Source: Symsagittifera roscoffensis
Taxonomy: Eukaryota; Xenacoelomorpha; Acoela; Convolutidae
DNA length: 64,000 nt
Assembly: GCF_963678635.1 (NCBI RefSeq)
Contig: NC_087064.1
Span: 16,175,802 to 16,239,801, forward strand
Direction of reading: 5' to 3'
The notes below the pieces were generated by a model, which had not been told where the DNA came from, ran no database searches, and saw nothing but the letters and a program-made list of their open reading frames with translations. Both the position numbers and the translations under genes were made by a program. Positions 1-12,101 of the stretch are shown here, in pieces (the first letter of the stretch is position 1; each line of letters opens with the position of its first letter).

Positions 1-261
1 CACGAAGACATTCGTGACCATAACATCCAAATACTCCAACAAAATAGCCTACAATTAAAATTTGAAATCACGGTTAAACTAAACAACATTGCTCAACATC
101 CTTACCCATTAAACCCACCAAATATAACAGCTCAATCGCTACCACCACCATTTATAACAACTGAAGTAATATATAAATACGACAGATATACCAAAAAGAC
201 AATTGGTTACATCACATTTTATAACCCGTACTCAGGATTATCATACACATGTATATTCTAA
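1..261 (+). CDS. ORF A, C-terminal part (partial at window edge)
   Basis: The frame is open from base 1 to TAA at 259-261. It encodes the C-terminal 86 residues of the Ser/Pro-rich protein seen whole in copy 2 (27286-28464). The visible part has a hydrophilic helix-like stretch, a proline run (PPNITAQSLPPPF) and a Tyr/Lys-rich tail. The env ATG lies at 249-251, so the two genes overlap by 13 nt in different frames. Function is unknown. Confidence 0.7.
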   Translation, partial: HEDIRDHNIQILQQNSLQLKFEITVKLNNIAQHPYPLNPPNITAQSLPPPFITTEVIYKYDRYTKKTIGYITFYNPYSGLSYTCIF

Positions 262-2868
262 AAATATTGATTTTTCTCCAACTCCTTTTTCTAATAATCT
301 CCGATCAGAACATAAACCCTTCTCCCCGCACAGGACCCCAAGACTTACTAGTAACACATTACGATTGTGAAGAAAATGAACAAAAAACACTACACAAATA
401 TGCAATAAATCAAGTATCACAATGCGAAACAGAACCACAAGCTATAGAAACTACAAATGTAATAGCGACACTCTATTCAAAAGCCCGAGCAACAACAGTT
501 ATAGGATATAAATATACAGCAACATTTTCCGAAAAGAAAGTACATTGTTCACAAGTCTCAAACGGAAATAAAAACCGACATGACCACGAATCATTCTACC
601 AAAGTAATATAGAACGACTTTTACATCTAAATCCCGACGATTGTAAAAACGAGTTACTCAGACTAAATATCACAAGAAATAAAAAACACCGACAGACAAT
701 TAGTATATTTTCAAGTCTTTGCCGATTCTGTACATCAAGCAGAACTTGAAAGATATCAAGGACATATAAAACTAGATGAAAAATACCCATACAACGGCGC
801 ACACGGAAGATTAACTTATGACATACACGATAAGCACTGGATACCACACATTGGTATAAATAATCCATCAAACTGCAAAGCAGACACAAAAAATAGAGGA
901 TATCAAGAAACAATGTTTTTCGATTGGAAAATACAACTCGAAAAAATACAATTCACACGAGATTTATCTGACAACACAATGATCTATCAAGGAATTAGAC
1001 TACCTTGTAAAAACGATCAAGGTTATTGTGACCCTACAACACGAACACAAGCAACAATTGTTTGGTTTCCCGAAGATACATGTACAACATTTCAAGTAGC
1101 AAAAATACACGCTCGAATGATAAAATTTCACGAAAAATATTTTATACAATCAATTCCAAATGAACAAGTAAATCCATCACGGAAACAAAGTACTGATTTT
1201 CGAAACATCCATAATATAGAAAATAAATTGACACGTTTTCAAATATATCAAGAAACAGAACTCGCATGCAAATACAGAAATCCACTTCACAAAACACAAT
1301 ATTCTGAAATATTAGTTGAATACGAAAAAGGTTTCGACATGATCACTGGAAAAATAAAAACTGACCCTTATGCCACAGGTCATCCTCTAAACGAAGGAAC
1401 ATCATATATACCAGTTAACTTTCAAAAAAGTAATGGTCAACCTGGTGGACATCTAAAGCCACATGACACTAGAAGCACACGTTTACAAGAACTATCACTA
1501 ATGAATAATTCTTATTTTGGTAATATCCACTACGATATCCACTTAGATATGAAATTAGACTACACAATTAGCCGATTTTTTCAGGAAATGTCACTCTCTG
1601 AATTAGAAACACTTCACCAACTATGCGAATTAGAACGGACACAAATCCTACAATCACTTGCACTAGCAGTATTAAAAATACCCTACGCAGGATATTTACT
1701 ATCAGGAAATAGATCAAATTTTTTAGACTACGAAGGAAATATTTTATGGTTTTATACTTGTACCAAAAAAGTATCATCACTATATGTTTTTGAAGATAAA
1801 AGATGCTATAAAAGAATCCCTATCTTTTATAAAAATAAAGTACATTTTGTTGACACACTTTCAAGACGAACATATTTTTGGGATACCGCAGTCCCATGTG
1901 GATCAGAAAATAGCCACAATGTAGTACAATTGAACCCAGATGAAGATAAATATTATCTTCTTACCCCATACCCCACATTAATGCAATCACTCAAAAAATT
2001 TTCACCCGAAAGCATTAGAGCTATTGCTCGAAACCCAAATATCGATTTACAATCAATTGGAATATATTCAAAATCCGATATCCAACATCACATTAGAACA
2101 CAACAATTCCAGGAATTATTAACACAAATGGACACTATACAAAGACAATCAATTGACCAAAACTTACGCAAACTTGCCGAAACCGCAGGATTTGCAGATA
2201 TCTATACACAAGATTATAGCGGATATTTTAAAGACATTAAAGACTATATATATCTAAATGGTGAAAAATACAGACCACAAGATATTTCACCTATAAATGT
2301 TTTTAGCTTTGTTACACTCAAAATTGAAATTCTCGATTTTCTAGGATGGCCCCATTACATCTTAGAAAAATTAACTATTTTATACGCAATGTTTAACTTT
2401 ATAGGATTTCTTTTTTCACTTTTAAAAGGAATCTATAACACATGTGCTATACACACACAAGTAAATAGACAAGCAAGTGTAGCACGCATACTATTTGCAG
2501 GATTTTTTGGAATTTTTTCATCATCAATAAACAAAATTCTTCTAGACGCACAAATAAAAGAATATAACACAAAAATAGCGACAAGACAAAACACGTACGA
2601 CGAAGAACATAATAATATAGAAGTAACGCCTACAGCACCACAGTTGCCACCCCTACCACATAACCATCCATTATCCTTAGTCCCACGAAATTTCCGAAAT
2701 TTAGCAATAACCCATAATCCAAATTTTAGACCAAACATATCGCAAAGTCCCATACAACATATAATGACACATCATTCACAAGATGAAAATACATATGAGC
2801 AAATTATCGAACAACCCCATACCACCGCTTTTCAGTCTCAAAATGATAATTTTTTTAGCCCACGATGA
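249..2868 (+). pseudogene. Env-like membrane glycoprotein, copy 1 (frame-broken)
   Basis: The likely role is the envelope glycoprotein of the retroelement. The ATG at 249 opens a hydrophobic signal peptide (MYILKILIFLQLLFLIISD). The first frame stays open to 749, and the reading then continues in another frame into the ORF at 913-2868 (651 codons). A +1 shift is needed between about 690 and 710, and copy 2 has the same offset. The second segment has many Cys and several N-glycosylation sequons, among them NNS near 1503 and NRS near 1710. A Cys-Tyr...IPIFY...FVD...TRY-like block lies at about 1800-1900. Two hydrophobic segments follow at about 2390-2430 and 2490-2525, then a proline-rich tail. 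The Cys/Gly pattern around 1690-1900 reminds me of chuvirus-type glycoproteins; that is recall, not a search. The ORF ends in TGA that overlaps the next ATG. Confidence 0.7.
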
Positions 2869-4675
2869 GCCGACAACTTGGATCCCTACACCGCTCAAAT
2901 TCCTACCCAACCAACCTCAACACTCCAATTACAATAATTCCACTTTTTGCTTTCCCGCCACCCGATTTTCCAACTAGTAATATAACATCAAGCATGAATT
3001 CAGACACTAATTCAGATATTTCAGTTTTATACTCCATATCACAACTCAATAACCCTAATATAGAAACCCCCGATGAATTTGCAGACTCCGAACCATCTCC
3101 ATCCAATAATTTTCAAACCAACTCCTCAGTTTTTTCAAAACCCCCTTTTCAACCAATCCCACCAAATAACCCACTCCCGTCCATTTCTACCCCCTCTTAT
3201 GCTTCACAAGTAACCCCCACCTACTCTTCATTTCATTCAGACCGATCATCCAATTCTCCAGATATTCCCCAAATCTCCCAAGAACTTGATAATTTTATCA
3301 CCCTACAACAACAACTATTACACCCTAGCACCCTCACTGTAAATCAAATTTCTTCCACAATAGCATCCTCAAACCTACCTACCCCTACACCCTCTTCAGC
3401 TTATACTGCATCATTAGCACAATCATCCACATCCACCGAATCATCAAATAGCACTAATAGAGCTTATCGCACTTTTAAAAGAAAATTCCCCAACCATCCA
3501 TTCCCAACCAAACCAGGAACAGCCCGTGAATATATTAATCATCCACATCACACCAACACGAAAGATTTCCTAGCAATCACCTTACCTTCATTTCCACAAT
3601 ATACTTTAAACACCCCTCATGACACTAACGACACACATAGTTTTGTAGATGAACATGTTTTAATGCCTACACTTCATTGGACATCATATTATCATTTTAC
3701 TAATCCCCTTTGCCTACCGTTATCTAATACTCATAACGATATAGAAAGGAATCAAGATATGCTATATCGACTCACCACACCACTAACACATAGACAATTT
3801 ACTTATATAGGATATCAAAAAATCACTAAAAACATTCACTGCACCCCGAGCTAACGAATTTACACTAGAATATTACGACCATAATATCATCCGAACTAAT
3901 CAAGACCAATTTTTAGATGACGACCGCTTCGCTAACCCACAACTAACAGAAATTTTTTTTTAATCAAAACACCATATGTATTTACACTCAATATAATTGA
4001 TCGAAAATTTGATCACATCATTTCTGAAGCACTAACTGACATGCAAGCTTATGAAAGTTTTAAAGAAAAATTTCAATTATGTTCACTAACCTTCCACTTC
4101 CTTGCACCACAAGAACGCGATTTGCACTGCTCACACGACATTATGTTACGCACTAAACAAACCCACACATATACTTTTTATCGCTTCATACAAAATCATT
4201 TTCATCTACACACTCCATCAAGACAACCACACCACCGTTTTCAGTTTCTTAATTCAAATACACTTCGCCATTTTTTCTAAATTTCACATATTGCATCAAA
4301 GATACTAACCTCCACGGCATCCTCCGCAATTATGACCCAATAACACAAATGTATATATTTTGTCCCATCACGAAGACCTTTAATGCAGAAGAATCCAGAC
4401 CCTTCCTTATCCCACATGAATTTATCCAACCTCTAGAAATCCCTATATTAGAATTCATCCACAATACTAAATACAATCACAAAATATATAATCTCATTCA
4501 AAACACACCTTATGAGTTTGCAGTTGGCACCGAAGAACTAAAAACTATTAAAGCACTTCAATTGCTTTGGCCACTGCTTCAAACTAAAAACATCATTTGC
4601 ATACTAGCAAAATTACTAACAAATTCCGACGTGATACACGACATCTTCCCCCACGGTTTTTTCCCCGACGACTAA
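2865..4675 (+). pseudogene. ORF C, unknown protein downstream of env, copy 1 (frameshifted)
   Basis: The ATG at 2865 overlaps the env stop as ATGA. The frame is open for 329 codons to 3854, then continues in other frames (about 4041-4280 and 4349-4675) in line with copy 2, ending at TAA 4673-4675. The N-terminal 200 residues are rich in Ser, Pro, Thr and Asn and have no signal peptide. The C-terminal part is more ordered, with many His, Tyr and Phe. I recognise no domain. An ORF after env is uncommon in gypsy elements. Breaks lie near 3820, 3955 and 4270. Confidence 0.6.
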
Positions 4676-4678
4676 CAG

Positions 4679-4764
4679 GTAAGTATAATTTTTATATATT
4701 CTTTACTAATAAATTCAAATTGAACACTAACCATTCTTTATCCATGTCTCATTATGATTTTTAG
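4679..4764 (+). other. Intron-like segment just after the ORF C stop, copy 1
   Basis: The sequence CAG|GTAAGT begins 3 nt after the TAA of ORF C. An acceptor ATTTTTAG ends at 4764, and a CTAAC branch-point-like motif lies near 4728. Length is 86 bp. The equivalent segment in copy 2 (22784-22868) keeps the donor, CTAAC and acceptor despite other changes. A second CTAAC plus pyrimidine-rich acceptor lies near 5028-5062 and also recurs in copy 2. Splicing is inferred from motifs only. Confidence 0.4.
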
Positions 4765-6162
4765 TCTTCATCTCACGATCATCTGCAAAATACACAAAAG
4801 AAAAATAAAAAATAGAAAACTTCTTCAAATTGTTCAAAACTCTATTAATATTTTACACTAGATAAATTCAATAAAATTCATACCAATTTAGTAAATTAAT
4901 TTATAAATTATTTCCCTAAAAGCAGTAATTCTAATAATGATGAAAATTTGTAACTTAATTTTTCCCCAAAACTAGCAGTAAAATTGAAATTCTATGTAGT
5001 AAATTGATAAGAAGCAAATGCAGTACTAACCTTTTGGTATTTTCATTCACTCGCACAAGAATTCTATCCAAACTCGCACAGCTCGCCCACGAAGAATTGT
5101 TTAAATAATGAATTTCAGTTTCAAGCTTTCACAACTCAACAACTCTAACACACGATAACAAGTTTCAAACTTTCCTTCAACCCGGTTGGAAAGGAATTAT
5201 ATACTAAACAAAACTAACCAATGCAGCTTACTAAACACCACAACACATAGCATAACAGCATGACTAAGAAAAAGGAAACCAACGGTACCCAAACCGGATT
5301 AACCCAGTTTAATACTGGATAATTTATTCTTTTGAAGACTATTATAAAGTCTAAGAAAGAAATAATAAAACACAAAAAAGTCGAAAGACAAACCCATACC
5401 ACAAACAATTTGATTTTTGAAAGAAGGACGTCCTGAGCATGCTCTATAGCCGGCCTAACCCACCGTGCTACATCCACGCTTTGTGACCACACTCCTTTTT
5501 TTAATAAGAGCTACTCAAGGGTGAGTAACTCTTCAAAATAACTGAACTAAAACAAAAAGCTTTTGTGAAAACAACTAACTAAAATCATAATTAAAAAATA
5601 TTAAACTAATAAAAGTTTTATAAAATGTAAATTACATTATGCAATACATAGATCAGAATACAACACCAAGGACGAACATCCAAAGACAAAACGACCTCAC
5701 TACACTCGAGAAAGAATGGCCAACTACAATCAATATGCCGCTCACAATCACAACTCAAAGGATTTAGAGTACGACTTGACTTCGCAGAAAAGGACTTCAT
5801 TGAACTAGACCAATGACCACCTCGATGTTCAAGTATACGTACAGATCCGAGTTGCAAGGCATCCCCTCCACGCACAATCTCCACGCCATTCCCAGACGAG
5901 GTCAAACACAAAAGAAGTTCTCTACATAAAACAGAAAAACCCGTCATAGCAAACCATTCTGAAGTCAGATTGATTTCATTGGGAAACACCGTCGTTGTCA
6001 CAAGAAGACACAACGATTGATGTCCTTAACTCCAGCGTCCTGGAACTTCTCTAACAAGAGAAACCGGACAAGAGTACGATGTTCGCCAAATACCAACGTC
6101 CATCATCCATCCTTTGAATTGCAGAAAGATAATTCTAAAAAACTCTGTAAAACCCGGATGGG
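4765..6162. other. 3' region of the retroelement between ORF C and LTR, copy 1, with antisense ORFs
   Basis: No sense ORF longer than about 70 codons is convincing here. On the opposite strand there are two ORFs. One is at 5618-6013 (131 codons, Cys and Leu rich). The other is at 5214-5492 (92 codons) with a hydrophobic stretch near residues 30-50 (WVCLSTFLCFIISFLDFIIV). Both are recognisable in copy 2; there the first has stop codons and the second is partly open at 22079-22285. They could be antisense genes or by-products of sequence conservation. Confidence 0.3.
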
Positions 6163-6572
6163 TGGAACCTGATCTAAACTATGTTTTATGATTGGATAAA
6201 TTAGATATTTTACCACTGTAAAGTATTTAATATTAACCAATCATGATCCATCTAACTAACAACCCACTTATTTGTAAGTGCTAAAATTACTTGTTATTTC
6301 AGCACCAGAGAGATTTGAATTTAACTTAGAAATTAGTTGCCTCTCCAAGAGAACTTCAGCAGCCGCAACAAACCAGTATACCCTAGATCTATTGAGCCTA
6401 GCAGAGACTAGTTAAACACCCTGAGACTAGAAAGTATAAGAGTAAGATTAGGATCGGTATTAGACTAAGAAGTTGCACGAATCTATCCGGCCGAAAATAA
6501 GATAGCGTGACGAGCAGACGGTGTACCCTATCCGAAATTACTCTATGAGTTAACCACATCGGTCCTAACTCA
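6163..6572 (+). repeat. 3' LTR of copy 1 (410 bp)
   Basis: It starts TGGAACCTGATC and ends GGTCCTAACTCA, so it is a TG..CA LTR. It matches the two LTRs of copy 2 over exactly 410 bp. It keeps an imperfect version of the palindrome with arms GTGCTGAAATTAC. The bases before it (GGATGGG) are only weakly polypurine. Confidence 0.93.
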
Positions 6573-9247
6573 AAAATGAGATGAGTTTAAAAACTCTGCC
6601 AATGTTCAAAGTCATTTGAATGTTGCTGCTATTAATGCTACTAGCTTGCCTTGCTACACTAGTGCTTGATTCCAAAAATGTTTCTGTTGATTGTTTCTTG
6701 CTTTCCTATTTTAACATGACATTGAAACTTTTCTTCAGTTTCCTGTATGAACTATTATCATTTGAGAGTATGTTGTTAATGAAATCTTCATTTACTATTC
6801 ACATGTTGCTGTTTTTCGTAGTTTGTTTCTTTTAGTAGTGATGAAATTTCGGGCGTGTCTTCGTCTTGTTTACTTGCATCATTCAAAGGTTTTTTCAATA
6901 TTTCCGCAAGTTTGTTTATTTTTTGCTCTGACCATTGAAATGGTGAGAAAATTTGTATTTGGGTGTTTTTAGTAATTTTTTTTTGTTTTCCACACAAAAT
7001 CAGGTACCAAAAAGAATTCTAGGGCGGGGTTGAGTGATAAATCATATTGAAAACTTTGCAGTTGTCATTCAAACGACGTTAAAACTTGTTTGAAAGAGTT
7101 TTGCTGTGTCGAGGAAAACTAGTTTCAAATTTGGAGTTTTCGTCTAACTTTGAGCAAGTACTGCAAGCCAGCAGGCTTATAATAGCATATTAATTCTCAT
7201 TTTAAATAATTTTTGGAGTAAAATTAGTTTTTGGAGTTATGAAGCGCTATTTTGATAATCAGAAGCTTCAAAATTCTGTAAAAATAATTGAAAAAGTTTC
7301 AAAATTTTTTTGCTTGATTTTTTTACTGAATTTTATATTGCTTTTTTAGACGGTTTTCTTCAAAACGTGTCGTCCAGTTTATTTATTTTTGTTGATTATG
7401 ACTAATTTCTAATTTTTGGGTCTGGTTTTTTTTATCACACCCCGCAGAAAAAACTATACTAATTTGAAAAAATGAAAAAAAATTGTTTTTAAATTTCTAA
7501 GACTATGGTCGGAACAGTCTGTGCTACTTGCACGGTAACCGGCTATCCTTGTTGCACAATGTTACTATCAAAAATTGTTTAAATTTAATGCGAAAAGCTC
7601 GAGTTGGCTTGGTTTTTTTATTACTGAATTCGGAAATTATTGATAATTTTGTTTTGGGGGGCTTACAAGTAAGATGATTTTGGCTTTTAAACTTCCTTGT
7701 TAAAAACGTCCTTCTTTGTCTATCTGCGTCGTTCGTAAGGATGTTTTCTGCTGCATTGTAGTCGGTTTCCAGGAACGTGCCAACTCTAGGTCATTTTGTG
7801 CTTCTAAAGCTACTCATGCCTTGCCCACGGCATACGAAAAATATGCAATGCAAAAAAATCATCGTGTTGAGCATTTTTGAAAAAAATATATCAAGCGAAA
7901 TTGCAGAATAGCCTCAGATTTTGTATCCAGGACTACGTTATGCACACAAAAAATCAAGTTTTGGATGCAAAAAAAAAGTTTTTTGTTGGAATTGTTTAAG
8001 TACAAAATTCGTTTTGAACATGAAAAAAAAATACAAAAAAAAGATTTGGAGAAAAATCGAAACTATGTTCATGGTGTTGCCAAAAAAATTATGGTGTGCT
8101 CATAAAAGAACGCTAATTTTTGGCAAAAATGCTAATCATACAATTTCATAAATGGAAACATTATGATAAGCATTTTTGCCAAAAAGATTTTCTCTTTGTA
8201 TCTGTGATAATACACCTTTTGTGCCGATACATTTTTTGTATCTTTTGTACCGAAATGAGAAAACGTTTCTTGCAAAATTCGATGTAGCCATTTAAACCAA
8301 AACTTTTATGACCAGCAGTTTGTCATAGACTTAGTTCATGGAGTTGTATGATTAGCATTTTTGGTTTATGGAGGTCAACCCGGGTACTGTTGTGAAAATG
8401 CTACCAGATGACATAAAACTATGACTTAAAAGTTTATTTGCAATTACCTCTTTTGAAATTTTTTTTGTTTTACTTTCAATGATTTTCGCCATATTTTTTT
8501 CATTTGTCTCATTCAATTTATTTTCTAGAATAACTTCAATTTTTCTATCATTTGAGCGCAGTTTGTATCCAGCTATCTTTTCAGAGAAACACCGGTTGAG
8601 GCTTTTTGTTTAGTTTGTAATTGCCAGTGAGTAAAACCTTAAAATCGAGTTCACATGAGTTATGTTTTAAAAATTCACGTTTTCTGAAAGTTTTTTTCAA
8701 AATTGATCACATAGTTTTTGAGTGACCCGATGCTTTTTTGTTGATACTAAAAATATGATCAAATTTCTTTAGTAATAATTTTCTAAACTCAGCTCATGTA
8801 GGAGTCACCGTGCCTAAATTAAATGGTTTATTTGTCTCATTTTTCACTATTCGTTCTTGTAGATTTAGGGGATTGCTTCTCTAGGTTCGTTCTCTCTTTC
8901 CTAACGACAGCGCAAAGTGGTCACTTGAGTAGTGCATTTAGCGGGGCGACCGAGATTCACTACTATCTACAATGCCGAAAGGGTTAAATTGTTGGCAACT
9001 ATTCTGTAGTGTATTATGTTACTTGCCGCCTTCTTGTGTACTGCTCTTCAGGCTGTCTTGTCTACTCGATACAACCGCAAGAGTTTCCCATTGTAATTTA
9101 ATTCAGATGGATATACGTCTAGTTACAGAAGTTTCTGAGTGGCCAGAGTATAATCTAATAATCAAATCAAAAGGAAAGGGTCCGCAATTTATCAGCACAA
9201 TTGCCTAATTGCAATTAACTACCATTTAACTCCACTAACACTAAATT

Positions 9248-9248
<1 letters not shown>
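6573..9248. other. AT-rich spacer, mostly without recognisable genes
   Basis: No recognisable protein family. Two short items are worth recording. A plus-strand ORF at 6620-6835 begins with a signal-like MLLLLMLLACLATLVLDSK. A minus-strand ORF at 6788-6997 has charged, protein-like composition (FSPFQWSEQKINKLAEILKK) and could be a stray exon. The hairpin at 8117-8185 is listed separately. The rest is poly-A/T-rich and non-coding as far as I can see. Confidence 0.4.
8117..8185. repeat. Short perfect-type hairpin (24-bp arms, 21-nt loop)
   Basis: The arms at 8117-8140 and 8162-8185 are reverse complements with one mismatch (core GGCAAAAATGCT). A third partial copy, TATGATTAGCATTTTTGG, occurs near 8347-8364. 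The size fits a pre-miRNA-like stem or a tiny palindromic repeat; expression is unknown. Confidence 0.6.
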
Positions 9249-9291
<43 letters not shown>

Positions 9292-9480
9292 GAGAATCTC
9301 TGATGAGCACCAACTCTCAACTATTTCTGCTGTAAATGCTCTCTGACTCCGAGAGCCAACTACTCGATTCGCTAGCAATAATTGTTCTCTCTAACTAACT
9401 GAGAATCAACTATTCTCTATCTCAGTATCAATCGCTCTCTTCTCTGACTGAGAACCAATTACTCTTAAAAGTATCTAACA
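9249..9480. repeat. CT microsatellite with degenerate flanking repeat
   Basis: An uninterrupted run of about 20 CT dinucleotides covers 9250-9290. It is followed by diverged units of about 65 bp with the theme TCTCTGACTGAGAACCAAYTACTC (seen near 9340, 9400 and 9455). It looks like a decayed simple repeat. Confidence 0.9.
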
Positions 9481-12060
9481 ACTGTTCTGACTCATACAGG
9501 CTCTCCTGTACCCTGAATTCCTTATCGTTCTTTACACTTACTTTAGTTAAGTCACGCCATTTTCTATCAGTCCTGGCATCCGCTTAAATCTCCCGTCCGC
9601 ATATGTTTTAAGACTATACCCATTCCCCTGTCAACACAGTGACGCGCCAAATTCGGTTTCTTTTATCAATCTTTTCACGCTTGTTAGATACCCGGTATGC
9701 GGTAGGTGTCACAATTTGAACAAGCAAACAAATTTCATACGATTCTAATCAACTAATTCTTGACCTCAGTCACTTCAGCTCCCGAGTTCAACTCAACCTC
9801 GAAACCATGCTATAATTACTCAGTGACCCTCCCAAGGTCTTTATTTTAATTATCCCTTCAACGTTCCGACCTCCCAAGGGTAGGGCGAGACCCTTTTCAT
9901 GATGGGTAGCTAATTCATTCCAAGTATCTAAAATTTCTATCTGTATTATATTCCAATCCCGACCTTCTAGCTATCAGGGGAACGTAGTTCGTCTATTAGG
10001 GGTCAAATTAAACCCAAAAGTCACCTCCGGGAAGCCAAATAAATTCCCCGTCCGTTCATACTCTTTAAGAGACTTAGTTCTCATGCTGCGGTCCTATTAC
10101 TATCAAATTCCTCTGTGGCTACTTTTCTTTAGTGTAGTTGAATTGCTATTAATAGATTGTTCGCCAAGCTAAACTGAACCCACTATTTACCAAGTCTACT
10201 TTGAATTAATTCTACTACTCCAAGGATGCAATGTTCAAGATCTATGACTATCATCTTCTTCTCTAGGTCCAATATACAAGTATTCTCTCAGTTATTAGTA
10301 AGGTGACCGGTTCATATCTCCATAGGGTTGAGCTGAGGAATACGCCAATTTCCGGTGTTAATATCGGGGTTTTCTATGCAATTTTGGGGTCAATACGCCC
10401 AAAGGTCAACTTAAGGTCACCCAGGGGTCAACCGGGGTCAAACTTCCATAGTTTGATTCAGAATCCCATGGAATCCTAACTACCAAGTTCCATCCATATC
10501 ACATTAATACTTCACAAGTTATTCTATTTCTAAGGTCCATTATCACTCTTTCCGGAAAAAGGGGCAATTAATACCGGAAGGAGTCGCCGGAGGGTTTTCA
10601 CTCATTGGGGTTTTTTTTCGGGGTTCGTGTCTTATGTCGATTGCCGCAATATAATCATTATGCCACCGTCCATTATTTTGCGTAAATTGCCTATTTCCGG
10701 TCTAAAAGGGTGTTTTTTTTTCAAGTTCTAATAGCTTCCGATCCACCCGTTGGAAATGACTCAAATTATAACACAGGATGTATCTTGCCACTAACTATCA
10801 TCCATCCAAGTTTCAGCTCCCTGCGTTCATTGGAGGCCGAGAAACATCTTCCGGAATTTGGGGTGGGTCTTTTTACTTGGGGCATAAAACCGGATATAGG
10901 GGTCTGGGGTTCCAAACTTAAGCTTGCCTCAACCAGGCCTACATCATTTTAATATTTAAGCCCATTATCGCCGCTCATTTCTGAGTTCTGATGGGACCAT
11001 TTACACTTCCGGGCACCGTTATCACTTGCCCCCAAAGGGTCTGAGGGGTCCCGTTTTTCATATGCCCGGGTCAAATCATCTCTAGCACCCCTCCTCTGAG
11101 TTTCATAACATTAGCTTCCTTAGTTCCGATTTGGGAGAGGGGTCACAGATTTTGTCAAATTTTATTTTCTGGCATAAGAGAGACGATTTATTCGAAGAAC
11201 CAACTTTTTTTGTTCTCGTCTTTTGTTTGCTGTACTGTTAACTTAATGGACGAATCAAACCTACGCTCAGGCCACTATAGCATGTAATACAGTACAATCA
11301 CCAATTCTACAGTTCTGATGAAAATTAATACACTGTCAATCAATCATCCATCATTTTATTACGTTGGTCTGCTAAAGGACTCATTTTTCACTTTTAATGC
11401 TAAAAAATTGCGGTCTACAAAACGATCGGTCCCCTAATACACCTGTCGTGTTATATAGTTTTCTGGCTGAGTTTCGCTGCTGATATATTGTAAATAATTG
11501 CTGCTTCTGTTTTCAAGCAACGGCTGAAGGGAAATTTGTTGTTTGTTTGCTGGCGCTTTTATTCAAACGTACTGTACGACCGTGCACGTTGAAATTTATT
11601 TTGTGATTTTATGCAAAATTGAGTCATACAAGATGGCAAGATGGATATCGAAAATCAGGTATAATTTAAACTAGTGTAGTTTTTCAAACATCACCTTGAA
11701 ACAAACCTTTTTCGCTCTCTAGAGGAAGAAATTGACGTTTGAGGGTGACATCGAATGATCAAAGACTGGCAGGGGTAGTTAAGTGACTCAGATCTCTCTT
11801 CTTTCAGTCAAAATTTGTGGTCCGAGACACCGAATTTTATCCGAGCTCGATCTCTGAAGGCTAGGCAAAAAATACCAGCCCAGAAAATAACCAAAAAATA
11901 GCAGACTCTAATTAGGGGCAAAAAAAAATAAAAATTTATCTTTCAAAAAAGCTCCTAAGTTGGTCGTTTCCGTCCTAATTAAAACGCGTTTCTTTTTTTG
12001 GCCACACGGAAAAAGTTTCTGGCCTTTTTGTTTTTGCGCGAGAACAGAAAATTGTCTTCG
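9481..12060. other. Intergenic region without recognisable genes
   Basis: Less AT-rich between 9500 and 11150 than its surroundings and studded with GGGGTCA-type words (9998, 10387, 10425, 10435, 11066, 11134). The longest ORF (10710-10952) has no family resemblance. 11150-12060 is AT-rich and presumably holds the promoter of the GT31 gene, but I see no convincing TATA box or initiator. Confidence 0.4.
10387..10440 (+). promoter_or_regulatory. Cluster of five nuclear-receptor-like half-sites
   Basis: GGGTCA or AGGTCA hexamers lie at 10387, 10403, 10414, 10425 and 10435, all in the same direction. Spacings are 10, 5, 5 and 4 nt. AGGTCA direct repeats with 4- or 5-nt spacing are the known DR4/DR5 pattern for nuclear receptors. 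This could equally be a decayed tandem repeat; it lies 1.7 kb upstream of the GT31 gene. Confidence 0.25.
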
Positions 12061-12101
12061 ATGAGAGAGAAAAAAGAAACACAGTAATTAATTTGTTTTA
12101 G

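Larger units (their letters stand above)
1..6572 (+). mobile_element. Env-bearing Ty3/gypsy-like retroelement, copy 1 (3' part, cut by window edge)
   Basis: This is the 3' part of the same family as the complete element at 20855-39255, in the opposite orientation. In order it holds the end of ORF A, an env-like ORF, ORF C, a 1.5-kb 3' region and a 410-bp LTR. Nucleotide similarity to the reverse complement of about 20855-27545 runs along the whole length, with small indels; copy 2 carries an extra block of about 130 bp near 22000-22125. Gag and pol would lie left of the window. Env and ORF C both carry frameshifts, so this copy does not look able to make intact proteins. The assignment to gypsy comes from the pol of copy 2. 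Confidence 0.93.

Noticed and set aside
8972-9208. 78-codon ORF
   Set aside because: No family pattern, no splice or codon signal; within what chance allows in this sequence.
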